Of a stretch of 64,000 nucleotides of DNA, positions 43,141-53,581 are shown in pieces. The DNA is from Anagrus nilaparvatae (lineage: Eukaryota; Arthropoda; Insecta; Hymenoptera; Mymaridae): assembly GCA_022575985.1 (NCBI GenBank), contig JAKSXM010000263.1, positions 12,504,001 through 12,568,000 of the forward strand, in the 5' to 3' direction. The notes beneath the pieces were generated by a model, which was not told where the DNA came from, made no database searches, and worked only from the letters and a program-made list of their open reading frames with translations. The first letter of the stretch is position 1. Each line of letters starts with the position of its first letter. The position numbers and the translations under genes were made by a program.

Positions 43141-43185
<45 letters not shown>

Positions 43186-43272
43186 GATGATGATGATGAC
43201 CGTGACACAACATCATTCCCTCGCAGGTGCGGTTGTAATATTTATTTAAAATGTTATTGCGGATATTATTAA
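43045..43272 (+). repeat. GAC/GAT microsatellite encoding an acidic poly-Asp stretch
   Basis: Runs of (GAC)n at about 43064-43104 and (GAT)n at about 43132-43198 are open as poly-Asp in one frame, with VDNRFYGCRDDE between and a Cys-rich end (RRCGCNIYLKCYCGYY). The frame follows an acceptor-like TTGATTTACAG, so it could be the acidic tail exon of the RING gene. Equally it may be only a microsatellite. There is no ATG. Confidence 0.5.
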
Positions 43273-43284
43273 TTGTCGTAAACA

Positions 43285-46200
43285 ATGGTTGATGTGAAAT
43301 CAGAGTTTTTGAAGTTAGAGGAGGAGTTAGATCGCCTCTCTGGTTCGATAAACAGTCAGTCAAGTCTCAATGAATTTGTGGCACGTTGCGACGATGCTGT
43401 AAATCGTTTGAAGCTTTTTTTTCAAACGAACATGCGCCAATGGGTGTTAAATTTTGTTTGGAATCTATAATGTACCGAATAATATTTAAGAAAATATTTG
43501 CTTTGGAGAAAAATTCAAATTTACCAGTTGCATTTCAAGAGACACAATCGATTTTTCAAAGTCGAATTCGTACAGACATAGTTGCTAATCTTCGAAATGT
43601 AGATGCTAATATTTTTCTGGATGCTTCTGAAAATGTAATTCGTAGCTTTGTTGAAAGAGCTTTGAAAGAATTAAAAAATATAAAAGTCAACGTAACTTTT
43701 TATGCTGATTTTGAAATACCAGATAAAATTGAAGAAAAGCAGTTTGCTGTAAAGTATAGCGAAATATTGCCAACTACGAATTTTAGAAAGTGGATTGGTA
43801 GTGTGAAGGAAGAAATTTTGATGGCAATAGATGATTTTGAAGTCCAGCGCGAGAGTGGGTGGTCATTTAAACAAGCCAAGTTTTTAAGTATTAAAATAGT
43901 GAAATATTCACCATTGTCCACTGGTTCTTATTTAGATGTACCAGACTGGGTTTCAAAAAGTGGAGGGATGATTAATATTCAAACGGATGAAAACAATTGT
44001 TTCGAATGGTGTCTTTTGGCCGCATTGGAAATCCCGCATATGACGAATCTCCATTTACCCAGTAGATATGCAAAAATAAAAGGAAAAAAGTATAATTTTA
44101 CTGGTACCTCTAATCCTATTAAACTAAATCAAATACCGTTATTTGAAGAAAAAAAATAAAATATCCATCAATGTGTTATTTATCGACAATGACTCAGAGG
44201 GGAATGAGATTATTGCGACCGCCCACTTGTGTAAAAAATTATACAAGAAACACGTTAATTTATTGATGATAACATCGGAAAATGGAGTAAATCATTTCTG
44301 TTTGATTAAAGATCTGTCGCGTCTTTTACGTCGTTTTTCACCAAACAGTAATAGGAAAAGATATTATTGCGATAGATGTCTTCACTTTTTCTATAAGGAA
44401 TCAAAAATGATTGTACACAAGGAAGCTTGTAAAAATGTATTTAAATGTGCAATTACGTTACCCCGTGAAGGGGAAAATGAATTGAAATTTAAAAATCACA
44501 AAAGACAATTAAAGGTTCCATTTGCAATTTATGCGGATACCGAAGCAATTTTGTCTAGAGATGTTGGTGAAAATATGTGCACAGATGCCTATAGACGTCA
44601 TGAAATATTTTCATTGGGCTACTATTTGAAATGTGATTTTGACGATAATTTATCTAACTACAATTTTCATCGCGGCCCTCAATGTGGAAGCTGGTTTGCT
44701 CAAGAATTATTAAAAATTGCCACTCAAGTTCAACAAGTAAGTTTTTTAAATTGAAAAAAAAAAAATGAATGAATACAAGTATTGATTTTTATTTCAGGTC
44801 AGGGCACAACAAAAGAGTATGAATTATGGGGCAGCAGAGCGTGCTATACAGGATGCACCTGTCGCAGCATGTCACGTTTGTAATAAGGTGTTTGCAGATG
44901 GCGAGATACGAGTCAGAGACCATTGTCATTTAACAGGTATGTGGGATTTTATTTTTGTTATTTTCTTCTATTATATATAAATATATGTATATATGTGTGT
45001 GTTTAATCGTAGGCTTATATAGGGGACCCGCACATGTCAGGTGTAATTTAAACTATAAGAACGTTTATGACATTCCAATTTTAATGCATAATTTAACCAG
45101 GTAAAAAAATTTTTTTGATATAAAAAAAAATTTTTGATAAAAAAAATTTTTTGTTTTTTTTTTACAGATACGACATGCATTTGATAATTACTGAAATTGC
45201 TAATGAGATTCCTGGACAGATTGACGTGATACCTCATAACACTGAGAATTATATATGTGTCAGAAAACGGGTCGATGGAACGGGAATTCGCTTTAATTTT
45301 ATCGATTCGTTCAAATTTCTAGCTTGTTCAATAGAGAAACTCGCGCATTATTTACCGAATGAACAAAAGACTATTCTAAGAAAATATTTCCCAAAAGATG
45401 ACGAATTTAATATGCTAACCCAAAAATCAGTGTTCCCATATGATTTCGTGGACGGTTTAGGAGCTTTAAACGAACCGAGACTCCCTTCGAAAGAATTTTT
45501 TTATAACACGTTAACAGAGAGCCATATTTCAGATGATGATTATAATAGGGCAATCAGTACTTTTGACTTTTTTAGATGCGAGAGCATCGGACATTATTCA
45601 GATTTGTATTTAATGAGCGATGTCTTACTTTTATCAGACATATTTGAATCATTTAGATCGAGAATGATTAATTCACACGGATTAGACCCCTTCCACTACA
45701 TTACGTTACCGGCGTTCAGTTTTGACGCTATGCTTCGTTTTACGAACGTAAAATTGCAATTGCTGACGGATATCGAAATGGTAATTTTCTTTCAAAATGC
45801 GATTCGCGGTGGGTTAAGTTATTGTTCAAAAAGATACGCCGAGTCGAATAACAATTACATGGGGTCAGAATTCGACCCAGCGAAACCAGAGACTTACCTT
45901 TTTTATTGCGATGTAAATAATTTATATGGCCAGGTTATGACGGAGCCTTTAGCGCACTCAGAATTCAGCTGGGTACCTCCAGAATCCGTAAATATCCTTG
46001 AAATTCCTGAAAATTCCGATTACGGATATTTTATCGAAGCGGATTTTAAAGTTCCTCAAGAAAAACACGACTTTTTTAACGATTTACCATTTCTACCTGT
46101 TAAGGAGACCCCTCCGAATTCCAAGTTCCCAAAATTAATGACGACCCTTGAGGACAAAACCCATTACGTTTTACATTACAAAACTTTCCAACAAGCATTA

Positions 46201-47191
46201 AAATATGGAGTACAACTTCAAAAAATACACAGAGTATTGAGATTCAGACAGTCTCAATGGTTAAAGAGTTACATTCATTTAAATACTATGTTTAGGTCAA
46301 CTGCAACGAATGATTTTGATAAAAATCTATTTAAACTTTTAAATAACGTAAGTTAAAAAAAAAAAAAAATTTAAATTTAATTTGTATGTTTAATTTTTTA
46401 TATTTTTTTAGTCAATTTTCGGAAAATTTTTGGAAAATCAATTAAGCAGAAGAAAGATATACTTGAAATGTCAGTATGATGGCGCTTTTGGAATTCAGGC
46501 GTATGTTTCTCGTCCAAATTTTCACAGAATGACAGTATTTTCACCAAATCTTGTTGCTGTTGAATTAAAAAACGCCAATATAAAAATTGACCGACCGATT
46601 TACGCAGGCGCTTCTATTTTGGAATGTCAAAAGTCTTAATGTACGAATTTTTTTACGGGTTTTTAAAAGCCGAATGCGGGGAAGACTTTAATTTATGTTA
46701 TCTTGATACTGACGCATTTTTTCTTGAATTTAGAGGGCATGATATTTATGAAATTATAAAAAGAAATTATGATAAATTTGACACTTTTGAATATGATGGA
46801 AATAATATATTTAATATCAAAAGATTGAATAATAAAATATTGGGTTTAATCAAGGATGAAGCTAAAGGACGCATTATTATTATTATATTAAAGTTTGTTG
46901 GTTTAAGGAGTAAAATGTACTGTTGGCGCACGAAATGCAAGATGAAAAAGGTTTTAAAGGGTATACGTGGTAAATAATAAAATAACTTTTGAAGATTACG
47001 AGTCTTGTTTGTTTAATAAAGAAATTTTAAAATGCACTCAAAACTCAATACGATCAAAATTACATCGCGTTTATTCAGTAAGACAAACAAAAGTCGGTTT
47101 AAATCCTTTTGATCAAAAAAGATGTATATGTAACGATGGTATTCATACCTTAGCATTTGGTCATTATAAAATAAATACACAAAATGTTTGA
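43285..47191 (+). pseudogene. Polinton protein-primed DNA polymerase B, five exons, broken by frameshifts
   Basis: Exons are about 43285-44736, 44798-44936, 45013-45100, 45168-46347 and 46412-47191, with GT-AG introns that keep phase. The N-terminal part is unassigned. The exonuclease motif is FAIYADTEAIL (about 44525). A zinc/HNH-like site follows (CHVCNKVF, RVRDHCHLTG, CNLNYK) across exons 2-3. Polymerase motif A is YCDVNNLYGQ, motif B LLNNSIFGKF spans intron 4, and motif C is CYLDTDAFF. The end, LAFGHYKINTQ, matches the first Polinton's polymerase. Frame changes occur near 43430, 44150, 46630 and 46965; the one near 44150 is in an A run. The enzyme would replicate the element from a terminal protein. 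Confidence 0.85.
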
Positions 47192-47214
47192 AAAAAAAAT
47201 GATTTTTTATTTAT

Positions 47215-47755
47215 TTATTTATTTCCATTTTTAAACTTAGATTTTAAGAGTTCTGGTTCATAAAAACGACCGAGTATATTTTCTCCAGATAAGTCTTCAA
47301 GTTTATATTACGTCAATGTATTTAAAAGTACCTGTAGAAGTAAAGTGTTTCCATAGCTACCCTATCAATGTTCTATTATACCTCTCCGCCATCGAAGCCT
47401 TGATAACGGAGTAAGTTGAAAAATGGTGAATTTTATATTTGTGCATGAGAGCTTTGAATTTCGAGTTATAGTATTCTTTTCCATGGTCACTGTTTAATTT
47501 TAAAGGCTTGTACTTTATTGATTTTAAAATATCGTTCATTGCACAAACAACATTGTCAGCCCCTTTAGATTTTAATGGTCTAACCCAGGCAAACTTACTA
47601 AAACAGTTGATTAAAACGAGTATGAACTTGAATCCTTTATTTTGTCTTGAATACTTGCTCATGTCAATCAAATCTGTTTCAAACAAGTCATCGATAGATT
47701 TAACAATCCCTTCGTCTTCTTGGAAAGTTACGCCGGGCGGCAGAATGAAGCTCAT
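47215..47755 (-). pseudogene. Polinton integrase with internal deletion
   Basis: The frame 47755-47357 carries the rve core: DDLFETDLIDM (first Asp), INCFSKFAWVRPLKSK, LNSDHGKEYYNSKF (second Asp) and SVIKASMAERYNRTL (Glu). Then most of the C-terminal half is missing. The expected Polinton integrase ending LEDLSGENILGRFYEPELLK appears in another frame at about 47310-47215. The gene converges with the polymerase, as in the first Polinton. Confidence 0.85.
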
Positions 47756-47770
47756 TAGCGAGTTGCTTAT

Positions 47771-47953
47771 TCATTTTGAAAATATCGATACAAACGTTAC
47801 GAGGAGATTACAGACAGCAGCTATAAATATGATTGCAAAGGAGATACACACGTCTCTCTTGAAAAGCGACAGTTTTTTGTTGCAAATCTCACAATCGCTG
47901 ACATGTGATATGGCTCCCTCGCATTCTGGTTTGTATATACTACACACATCCAT
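47771..47953 (-). CDS. Small membrane protein 1 (60 aa)
   Basis: ATG at 47953. It has a Cys pair (CEICNKKL), an FKRD turn and one hydrophobic segment (ISFAIIFIAAVCNLLVTFVS). It is a paralogue of its upstream neighbour, which shares C-x(2)-C, KRELALYNRD and the membrane segment. The function is unknown. Small membrane proteins are common in Polinton-like viruses. Confidence 0.65.
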   Translation of the reverse strand: MDVCSIYKPECEGAISHVSDCEICNKKLSLFKRDVCISFAIIFIAAVCNLLVTFVSIFSK

Positions 47954-47959
47954 TCTGAT

Positions 47960-48160
47960 TTACGTACGTAGAAAAAATGAAAAAACTGCTGCAAATAGAT
48001 TACAAGCAGCTGAAATCAATATTTTTGAAAATGCCACGCACATATCTCTGTTATAAAGAGCTAATTCACGTTTGCACGTCCTACATTCCAGTAAGTGATC
48101 GTGTCGGTAAATACTCCACGAATTTTTATTATAAATGGACGAATCTATAGATGAACTCAT
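47960..48160 (-). CDS. Small membrane protein 2 (66 aa)
   Basis: The ATG at 48160 (MSSSIDSSIYNK) is preferred to an upstream in-frame codon. It has the CRTCKRELALYNRD motif and a C-terminal hydrophobic segment (SKILISAACNLFAAVFSF). The gene lies just 6 nt upstream of its paralogue, so the pair is a tandem duplication. Confidence 0.65.
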   Translation of the reverse strand: MSSSIDSSIYNKNSWSIYRHDHLLECRTCKRELALYNRDMCVAFSKILISAACNLFAAVFSFFLRT

Positions 48161-48276
48161 TGTAAATAAAACCCGTTGCCAACAAAAATAGTATAAATGC
48201 AAGCAACGTGTTTAAACGCTTGAATTTACACTGGTCGTTGTGTAATTGGTTTTCAATGTACAGAACGTTGATTTTT

Positions 48277-48745
48277 TCATCCATTACAGTCGAGTGATAA
48301 TTGATTTTTCAGATACAACGCGTTTCTAAGTGCACAGACGTTGTCGTATTTTTTGTGTCCTATGCAGAAAATACCGTTTTTTATTTCTTTAATTCTGTAG
48401 TTAACACCATAAGCCTCGATATTCTGGGCGTTAATGCAGAGACACTTTAGAAATTCCTTTTTTTGGTGACCCTTGACAAAAACGATGCAAATGCCATTTT
48501 TCGAGTTCAAGCTGTTTTGTATTTTGTTAATTGAATCTAAAAAGGGACCCTGATTCCCAGAGGAGACCGTGGTAGCGTCGTTCAAGCCACTTGATATTTT
48601 TCAAGTCCCTGCTATTTAGTTGGATGTCTGGAGGGGGTTTGAAAATAAAATGGCATATGCGCGAGTCCTCTGTGACGACGGCGTATTCTTTAATAATGTA
48701 TTCCCCTCCAATCTTAAAAAATTGCATGTCTGCAAAACCAGCCAT
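48277..48745 (-). pseudogene. Conserved Polinton/insect protein of unknown function, frameshifted
   Basis: Two overlapping frames (48745-48527 and 48585-48277) together resemble an uncharacterised protein common in insect Polintons: MAGFADMQFFKIGGEYIIKE and FIFKPPPDIQL, then WLERRYHGLLWESGS. Then, in the other frame, GICIVFVKGHQKKEFL. The switch point is near 48540. I do not know the function. Confidence 0.6.
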
Positions 48746-48752
48746 CTCAGAA

Positions 48753-49951
48753 CTAATTGCTTTCGACGATGTTTGTTAAAGGGTTGTAAAGTATCGATTG
48801 TTCTGTCACGATTAAACAATAACCAGTACAATTTTCACTCGTTATATTTTCGTGAAATTCACATTCTAATCTAACGTCAATGGATCCTGCCTTTAAAACA
48901 GGTTCGACAAACATGCAATTGAATACAAACAGAGGGTAATTTTTAACATAATTATCTACTGAGAGGGCTGTTTCGTCGATGTCTCTTCCAAGATAAAATT
49001 TTCTAAAATCTGAAAACGATTTATAAGCTTCCGAAATTTTGTTATCTGCAAAATCAAACAACTGTTGTTCGTATGGAATTGACTGCGAGTTTAAGTGCAA
49101 TTTGAGGTTTCGAATTTTCATAGAATCGAAATGCGTAAAATCTTTTTTTAAATTGTCAGCCCTGCCGTCAGAAAATGCTAAAATGACAAAGATTGGTCGG
49201 TTGCTTAGAGCCAGAGACTGCACTTGCCAAAAAATTGAGTTGTTTTAGGGACTTTTGGATGCACAAAAAGTTTGTGACTTCTGAAATTCATTTCCAGCGG
49301 TCGTCCATTTTCCAATATTTTCAAAAATTTCAATCGTGGTACGGGTGCTAATTCGACATGCGGTACACTCAAATAAACATTCTTGAGAGTAATTTCAACA
49401 GTCTCAGCGTTTGTCTCACTGAAAAAACAATTTTCATCGGATCTGGATCTTTGCAAAACAATTTCCGGTTTAACGAAAGCCACAATTTTTGTGTAATCGG
49501 CACAGAAACCGAATATTTCTTTCAAGGGTAAACAAAAATCAAATTTGGCATTGTTTTTTAATATGTTTTCGGAGGGGTACCATCCTAAGCTCGTTGATGA
49601 TTTAGATTCGCATACACTCTTGAGAAGCAAATTTTTTATATTCGCCACGACGCCCAAATTTTTCACAGAATCTATACAGTGTCCCGAAATCTGAAGCCTG
49701 CATTCTTGGAAGAGATAAAATGGATAGTTTTTAACAGTTTTGACTCCTGTTTCCGTATGCGTTTTTAAAACTCCCGATACATAAATGTATCCTTCAGCAA
49801 GATGTAAAAATAAATCGGAACATTGTATAGGTATTCTAATTTCATCAGATTTACCAATCTCATTGGGAGAATATGGCTTGTAATGATGGAAATTATAACC
49901 TATAATGGATTTTTCATCCAAAATTTTCTGATGTACGCTTAAGATGTCCAT
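48753..49951 (-). pseudogene. Polinton major capsid protein (double jelly-roll), frameshifted
   Basis: The start is the ATG at 49951 (MDILSVHQK), as the longer frame begins with TTG. The first frame shows GYNFHHYKPYSPNEIGKSDE and IRIPIQCSDLFLHLAEGYIY, then NGRPLEMNFRSHKLF. The second frame (to 48753) shows NRPIFVILAFSDGRADNLKK and LKLHLNSQSIPYEQQLFDFA. This order and wording match hexon-like capsid proteins of Polintons. The break lies in a T/A homopolymer near 49230. Confidence 0.78.
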
Positions 49952-50120
49952 TTTCACGAACTTTGTATCCAAGACTTTTTAAAAATTTCACGTTTATTTC
50001 ACTTAAACGCGCTGGTTTTTTTCCTCCTAAACACACTGGTTTTTTTAATGTTTCCTCTGCAACTATTGCAGGCTGAATGTCGTTGCGGAACAGACGTCCA
50101 GAATTATATATTTTAGGCAT
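49914..50120 (-). CDS. Small Polinton protein (68 aa) overlapping the capsid gene
   Basis: ATG at 50120; the stop lies 38 nt inside the capsid gene. It is basic and contains GGKKPARLSEINVKFLKSLG, a motif I associate with a short protein between penton and capsid genes of insect Polintons. Function unknown. Confidence 0.55.
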   Translation of the reverse strand: MPKIYNSGRLFRNDIQPAIVAEETLKKPVCLGGKKPARLSEINVKFLKSLGYKVRENGHLKRTSENFG

Positions 50121-50124
50121 TATT

Positions 50125-50817
50125 TTATTTTTCTAAGATGCTTCCGTTTTGGTCGTGCAGAGTTAACGTGATATTGCTGATTTCGTTTGTCGACACCGGT
50201 AAATATATTAAATATGAAGGGAAATCATGAATTCGATACCAAGGGGGCTCTAAAACCGACACCTGGTGTAGAATTTGTGACTTGTTAGAGTTCAAAAACG
50301 AGTTGTAAATAAGCGAACAAGAAATTTCAATAGTTTCGACAACTAAAATCCTAATAATGTCTTGACTGAAACATTTTTTAAATGGCTCGGCTTTCTGGCT
50401 TTTTGCGAACCCGAGAATTTGACCTATATTATTTGGTTTTGAGAAATCGACTGAATAGCGGGAGATTAATTCACACTGAAAAGTCGTACTATGTCCAATG
50501 AGAATTATGGCTTCATCTCCTAAATCAATTTTTTGGTCTGGGCTTAAGGGATGTTTGGAATGATCCAATTTCAAAGCTTGCTGTAAAAATCTCTGAATAT
50601 CCGTTATCTCGTACGCACCTTCCGGAATCTGTATAACCTTTTCAGACGAACCGTCAAAGTAATAAAAGCAATTGTTTGTTGAATTAATGTTGCAAATTGA
50701 ATTCCAAGATTGAAAAGATAACAAAGCTATCTCGTGTGGGCCGTCGAGTAAAATTGATGGAAAATATTCTGCAGAAATTATAGACGTATTTCCAGAAAGT
50801 TCGAGTACAAATGACAT
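50125..50817 (-). CDS. Polinton minor capsid (penton-like) protein
   Basis: The ATG at 50817 starts MSFVLELSGNTS, a typical opening. The text YFPSILLDGPHEIALLSFQS, ICNINSTNNCFYYF and IQIPEGAYEITDIQRFL, then IGQILGF, fits the single jelly-roll penton protein of Polintons, which closes capsid vertices. It has 230 residues and is intact. It begins 3 nt after the protease stop and is followed closely by the small ORF and the major capsid gene, so it sits in a morphogenesis cluster. Confidence 0.75.
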   Translation of the reverse strand: MSFVLELSGNTSIISAEYFPSILLDGPHEIALLSFQSWNSICNINSTNNCFYYFDGSSEKVIQIPEGAYEITDIQRFLQQALKLDHSKHPLSPDQKIDLGDEAIILIGHSTTFQCELISRYSVDFSKPNNIGQILGFAKSQKAEPFKKCFSQDIIRILVVETIEISCSLIYNSFLNSNKSQILHQVSVLEPPWYRIHDFPSYLIYLPVSTNEISNITLTLHDQNGSILEK

Positions 50818-50819
50818 GA

Positions 50820-51095
50820 TTAAACTAAACTTGATTTCAAAAATTCGATACACAAGAGACCGCAATTGGTTTGACTAAATTTTTGAAATCTTTCTCTCGT
50901 ATATTTAATGTCACAATTAGTAAAATATTCGACAAGTTCTTTTGGAGGGTTTATATTACCAAAACTGTCAAAATAAATGACATTACTGCCATTCTTTCTA
51001 TATGCAACCCAATGAGATCCTGCGTTATTTTTATCATCCAAGTTTATTATAGCACACTCGTTTTTAAGCGGGCGTTGGGGCAAAGCATTTCTCAT
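50820..51095 (-). CDS. Adenain-type maturation cysteine protease (5' end uncertain)
   Basis: The visible 91 residues hold the catalytic pieces of an adenovirus/Ulp1-like protease: His in NAGSHWVAYRKNG, Asp/Asn in VIYFDSFG, and the Gln/Cys end SQTNCGLLCIEFL. It would cleave capsid precursors. The family N-terminus (KNIKNFRGIYMRNALP) continues upstream of the ATG at 51095 in frame, but meets a stop with no ATG, so the true start is lost, spliced or altered. Confidence 0.78.
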   Translation of the reverse strand: MRNALPQRPLKNECAIINLDDKNNAGSHWVAYRKNGSNVIYFDSFGNINPPKELVEYFTNCDIKYTRERFQKFSQTNCGLLCIEFLKSSLV

Positions 51096-51155
51096 ATAAA
51101 TACCGCGAAAATTTTTTATATTTTTAGCTAATTTGAAAAGCTGACTAGCTGTTTG

Positions 51156-51815
51156 CTATTTTCGTCTTCGTCTACGCTTTTTTGTTAAACCTTTCCCCCT
51201 CTCGTATGGCTTTAGACGGAGACCTTTACCTTTGCTGGCAGTTTTCTCCATTTCCAAATTATGACGAATTTTTTCATCGGCTAATTTTTTGTTTTGTTTT
51301 GAATCTTTATGCGCTTTATAAAGGCTGGCTGCCGCCCCGGCGGCCGCCGCGATAGGCCCCACATATTGTAAAAAACCGCCGCGCCGAGTAGCCAGCGGAA
51401 TCTTGCGGCAGCGTTTCTTACGCGTGCTCCTACGTAATCCCATGCCAATCTTACGCTTCAAATTAATTAAAGAAGCTACAGTAAGCGCCGAAGCTCTTTC
51501 ACCCAAAGATGAATCTGACGCGAAAATTCGCTTTTTAGCCGCTAAAAATAGCTCTTTATCAGCTTTGTGGCGCGATTTTAAATCTTTAAAATTATGATAT
51601 TGAATATCATGCGTCAAACACGCTGAATCGAGAGGATTCTTTGGTTGTATATTGTTCTTAATACGGGATTCCAAACGGGTACCGGGACCTTTGAAGAAAA
51701 AATATTTTATACATAAAGATGTGAAATTTTTTTTTATAATATCGCACTTACCACAATAATTATAACTAGGTAAATGTATCTCTCGATTCAATTTTCCAAG
51801 AAAATTATTGAACAT
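51156..51815 (-). CDS. Virion protein with phospholipase A2-like domain and basic core-like tail
   Basis: Two exons, 51815-51752 and 51688-51156, with a 63-nt GTAAGT...CAAAG intron that cuts the Ca2+-loop motif YNYCG/PGTR. The PLA2 catalytic motif DSACLTHDIQY is intact, as in parvovirus VP1 and some Polinton/adintovirus proteins that breach endosomal membranes. After it come a basic segment (GLRRSTRKKRCRK), an Ala/Gly hydrophobic stretch (YVGPIAAAAGAAASLY) and an Arg/Lys tail ending KKRRRRRRK, like DNA-condensing core proteins. Reading straight through the intron also stays open, but it breaks the motif, so splicing is favoured. Confidence 0.78.
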   Translation of the reverse strand: MFNNFLGKLNREIHLPSYNYCGKCDIIKKNFTSLCIKYFFFKGPGTRLESRIKNNIQPKNPLDSACLTHDIQYHNFKDLKSRHKADKELFLAAKKRIFASDSSLGERASALTVASLINLKRKIGMGLRRSTRKKRCRKIPLATRRGGFLQYVGPIAAAAGAAASLYKAHKDSKQNKKLADEKIRHNLEMEKTASKGKGLRLKPYERGKGLTKKRRRRRK

Positions 51816-51849
51816 GCGTTTACCGTGAATGTCGAATTAAGACTGACTG

Positions 51850-52626
51850 GACAAGTACAAAAACGTTCACATTTATGCCCTAGTTTTCATTAAAAGGGAG
51901 TTTGTTGAACAGAAAGAAAAAATTCATAACGTAAATTACGATATTTCAGGTAGTTCGAAACTACCTCCAAAAAATGGCAAGTTTTTAGGGGGTAGCTTGC
52001 AAGCAATTATCTCAGGTCCGTAAAATTGTGGCAAAACTAATCTATTAATTGCTCTAATAAATAGTCTATTTGGTTTTCATTTTTTCCGAATAGTCATATT
52101 CACAAAAACCCCTTTTCAACCTAAATATGAACTTTTAAGACGGATTTTCAATCATGAATCATTAAAAAGAGTTCGATTAAATTTTTTTACAAGCGATGAA
52201 GAAATTCCAGACCCTGAAAATGCCACAAGACATACGCTCATGGTATTTGATGATGTCATAAATTGCACTCAGAACGTTGCCAAAACATACATGTGTTTGG
52301 GGCGACATTCTTTCACAGATTGTTGCTATTTGTCGCAAACTTATTCAAAGACACCTAAACAACTAATTCGTGATAATATAAACAAGATTGTTGTATATCC
52401 TCAAGACGATTTAAATTTGAAACATATTTATGACGATCACGTGACGTCACATCTGTCCTTTACTCAATTTAAAAAACTTTGTCACAAATTTTGGAAGAAA
52501 AAACATAATTTTTTGGTTATTATGAAGGAGTTTGATGTAAACTACGGAATGTTTCGATCTGGTTACAGTACATATATCCGTCTTAAACCAAAACGATTGT
52601 CTGAAATTAAAAAAAATAAAAAATAA
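51850..52626 (+). pseudogene. Polinton genome-packaging ATPase (FtsK/A32-like) with a stop in the Walker A motif
   Basis: The frame is open from about 51848 without an ATG. The P-loop reads SGP, then TAA (52021-52023), then NCGKTNLL, so the stop lies inside Walker A. Walker B is HTLMVFDDV (about 52230), followed by GRHSFTDCCYLSQTY with the sensor Gln and LIRDNINKIVVY. These match packaging ATPases of Polintons. The stop codon overlaps the ATG of the next gene by one base, showing tight organisation. Confidence 0.8.
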
Positions 52627-53567
52627 TGGAGACTGCAAAGTTAATTCAGCAAGCTCGTTCGAATATTCGCAAAAAATATAAGGCATTAAAACATCACGAC
52701 GCGCAACTCGATTTAATGGCAAAAAAAACTTTTGCCCCTATAATTGAACCGTTAAAAAGCATAGCAAAAAAACAGGAAGATAAAAATTTGATTGATTTTA
52801 AAGAATGTGAAAAGAAAGATGAAAATATAATGGATTTGGTCGATATTTCTGATGCTATCACTAGCGGTACCAGTAAAGCATCAAAAAAACGCAAAAAGGA
52901 TAACACCTCTTTTTTTGCAAATGAATCTCTCATAGATAACGAAATTAAAAGACCAGCACACGCACCGGCTGAATTGTCAGAGCTAGGACCTATTGCTGGT
53001 AAACTTTTTCAAGATTTAAAGGCAAACCCAAGTAAATTTGACTCAGTCTTTGGACCAAAGATTTCCGCCCAATCACATCATATGCTGGGTTCTAAACGTT
53101 TAATTATTTTCAAAAATGACAATTTCTCAGTCGGTTCAAAGACTTACACGGGGACCAAAGGATTGTTCTCTTTGATATATAACAAAAAACCGCCACCAGA
53201 TTCTTACACGGAAGCTGACAAGGCCAAATACGGTGAAATTTTACGTTTTACAAATGCGCATAAACAAAACGGTCAAGAAAATGGAAAGGTTTTAGCTTCA
53301 AAAGGTGAAAAATATCTCAATATCATACGGGATTTAGTAAACGTCCCGTCGGCAACCGGACGCGGGCTAATGAAAAAAATAAATAAATATACTCTTATGA
53401 ATTTTGATAAAAATATTAAGACGTCATTTTCTTATTGGGACAATCCAAACGAGTTGGTAGACAGGTTAAAGCTTCTAGTGTCAGAAACGCAAGCTGGTCA
53501 TAATTATTTGGACAACGAAATTCATGAAATAATTGATGAATTATCTGAATCTGGCTATATATATTAA
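52626..53567 (+). CDS. Conserved Polinton protein (313 aa, WDNPNELVDRL type)
   Basis: Intact ORF with ATG overlapping the ATPase stop. The N-terminal half is charged with a Lys-rich nuclear-localisation-like stretch (KASKKRKKDN). The C-terminal half contains GPIAGKLF, KTYTGTKGLFSLIYNKKPP, SYWDNPNELVDRLKLLVSE and AGHNYLDNEIHEIIDELSES. The last blocks recur in an uncharacterised protein of many insect Polintons. The function is unknown; position suggests a virion or DNA-binding role. Confidence 0.72.
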   Translation: METAKLIQQARSNIRKKYKALKHHDAQLDLMAKKTFAPIIEPLKSIAKKQEDKNLIDFKECEKKDENIMDLVDISDAITSGTSKASKKRKKDNTSFFANESLIDNEIKRPAHAPAELSELGPIAGKLFQDLKANPSKFDSVFGPKISAQSHHMLGSKRLIIFKNDNFSVGSKTYTGTKGLFSLIYNKKPPPDSYTEADKAKYGEILRFTNAHKQNGQENGKVLASKGEKYLNIIRDLVNVPSATGRGLMKKINKYTLMNFDKNIKTSFSYWDNPNELVDRLKLLVSETQAGHNYLDNEIHEIIDELSESGYIY

Positions 53568-53581
53568 AAAAGCGTGAAAAA

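Noticed and set aside
43031..43363. Minus-strand poly-His/poly-Arg frame
   Set aside because: It is the reverse reading of the GAC/GAT microsatellite.
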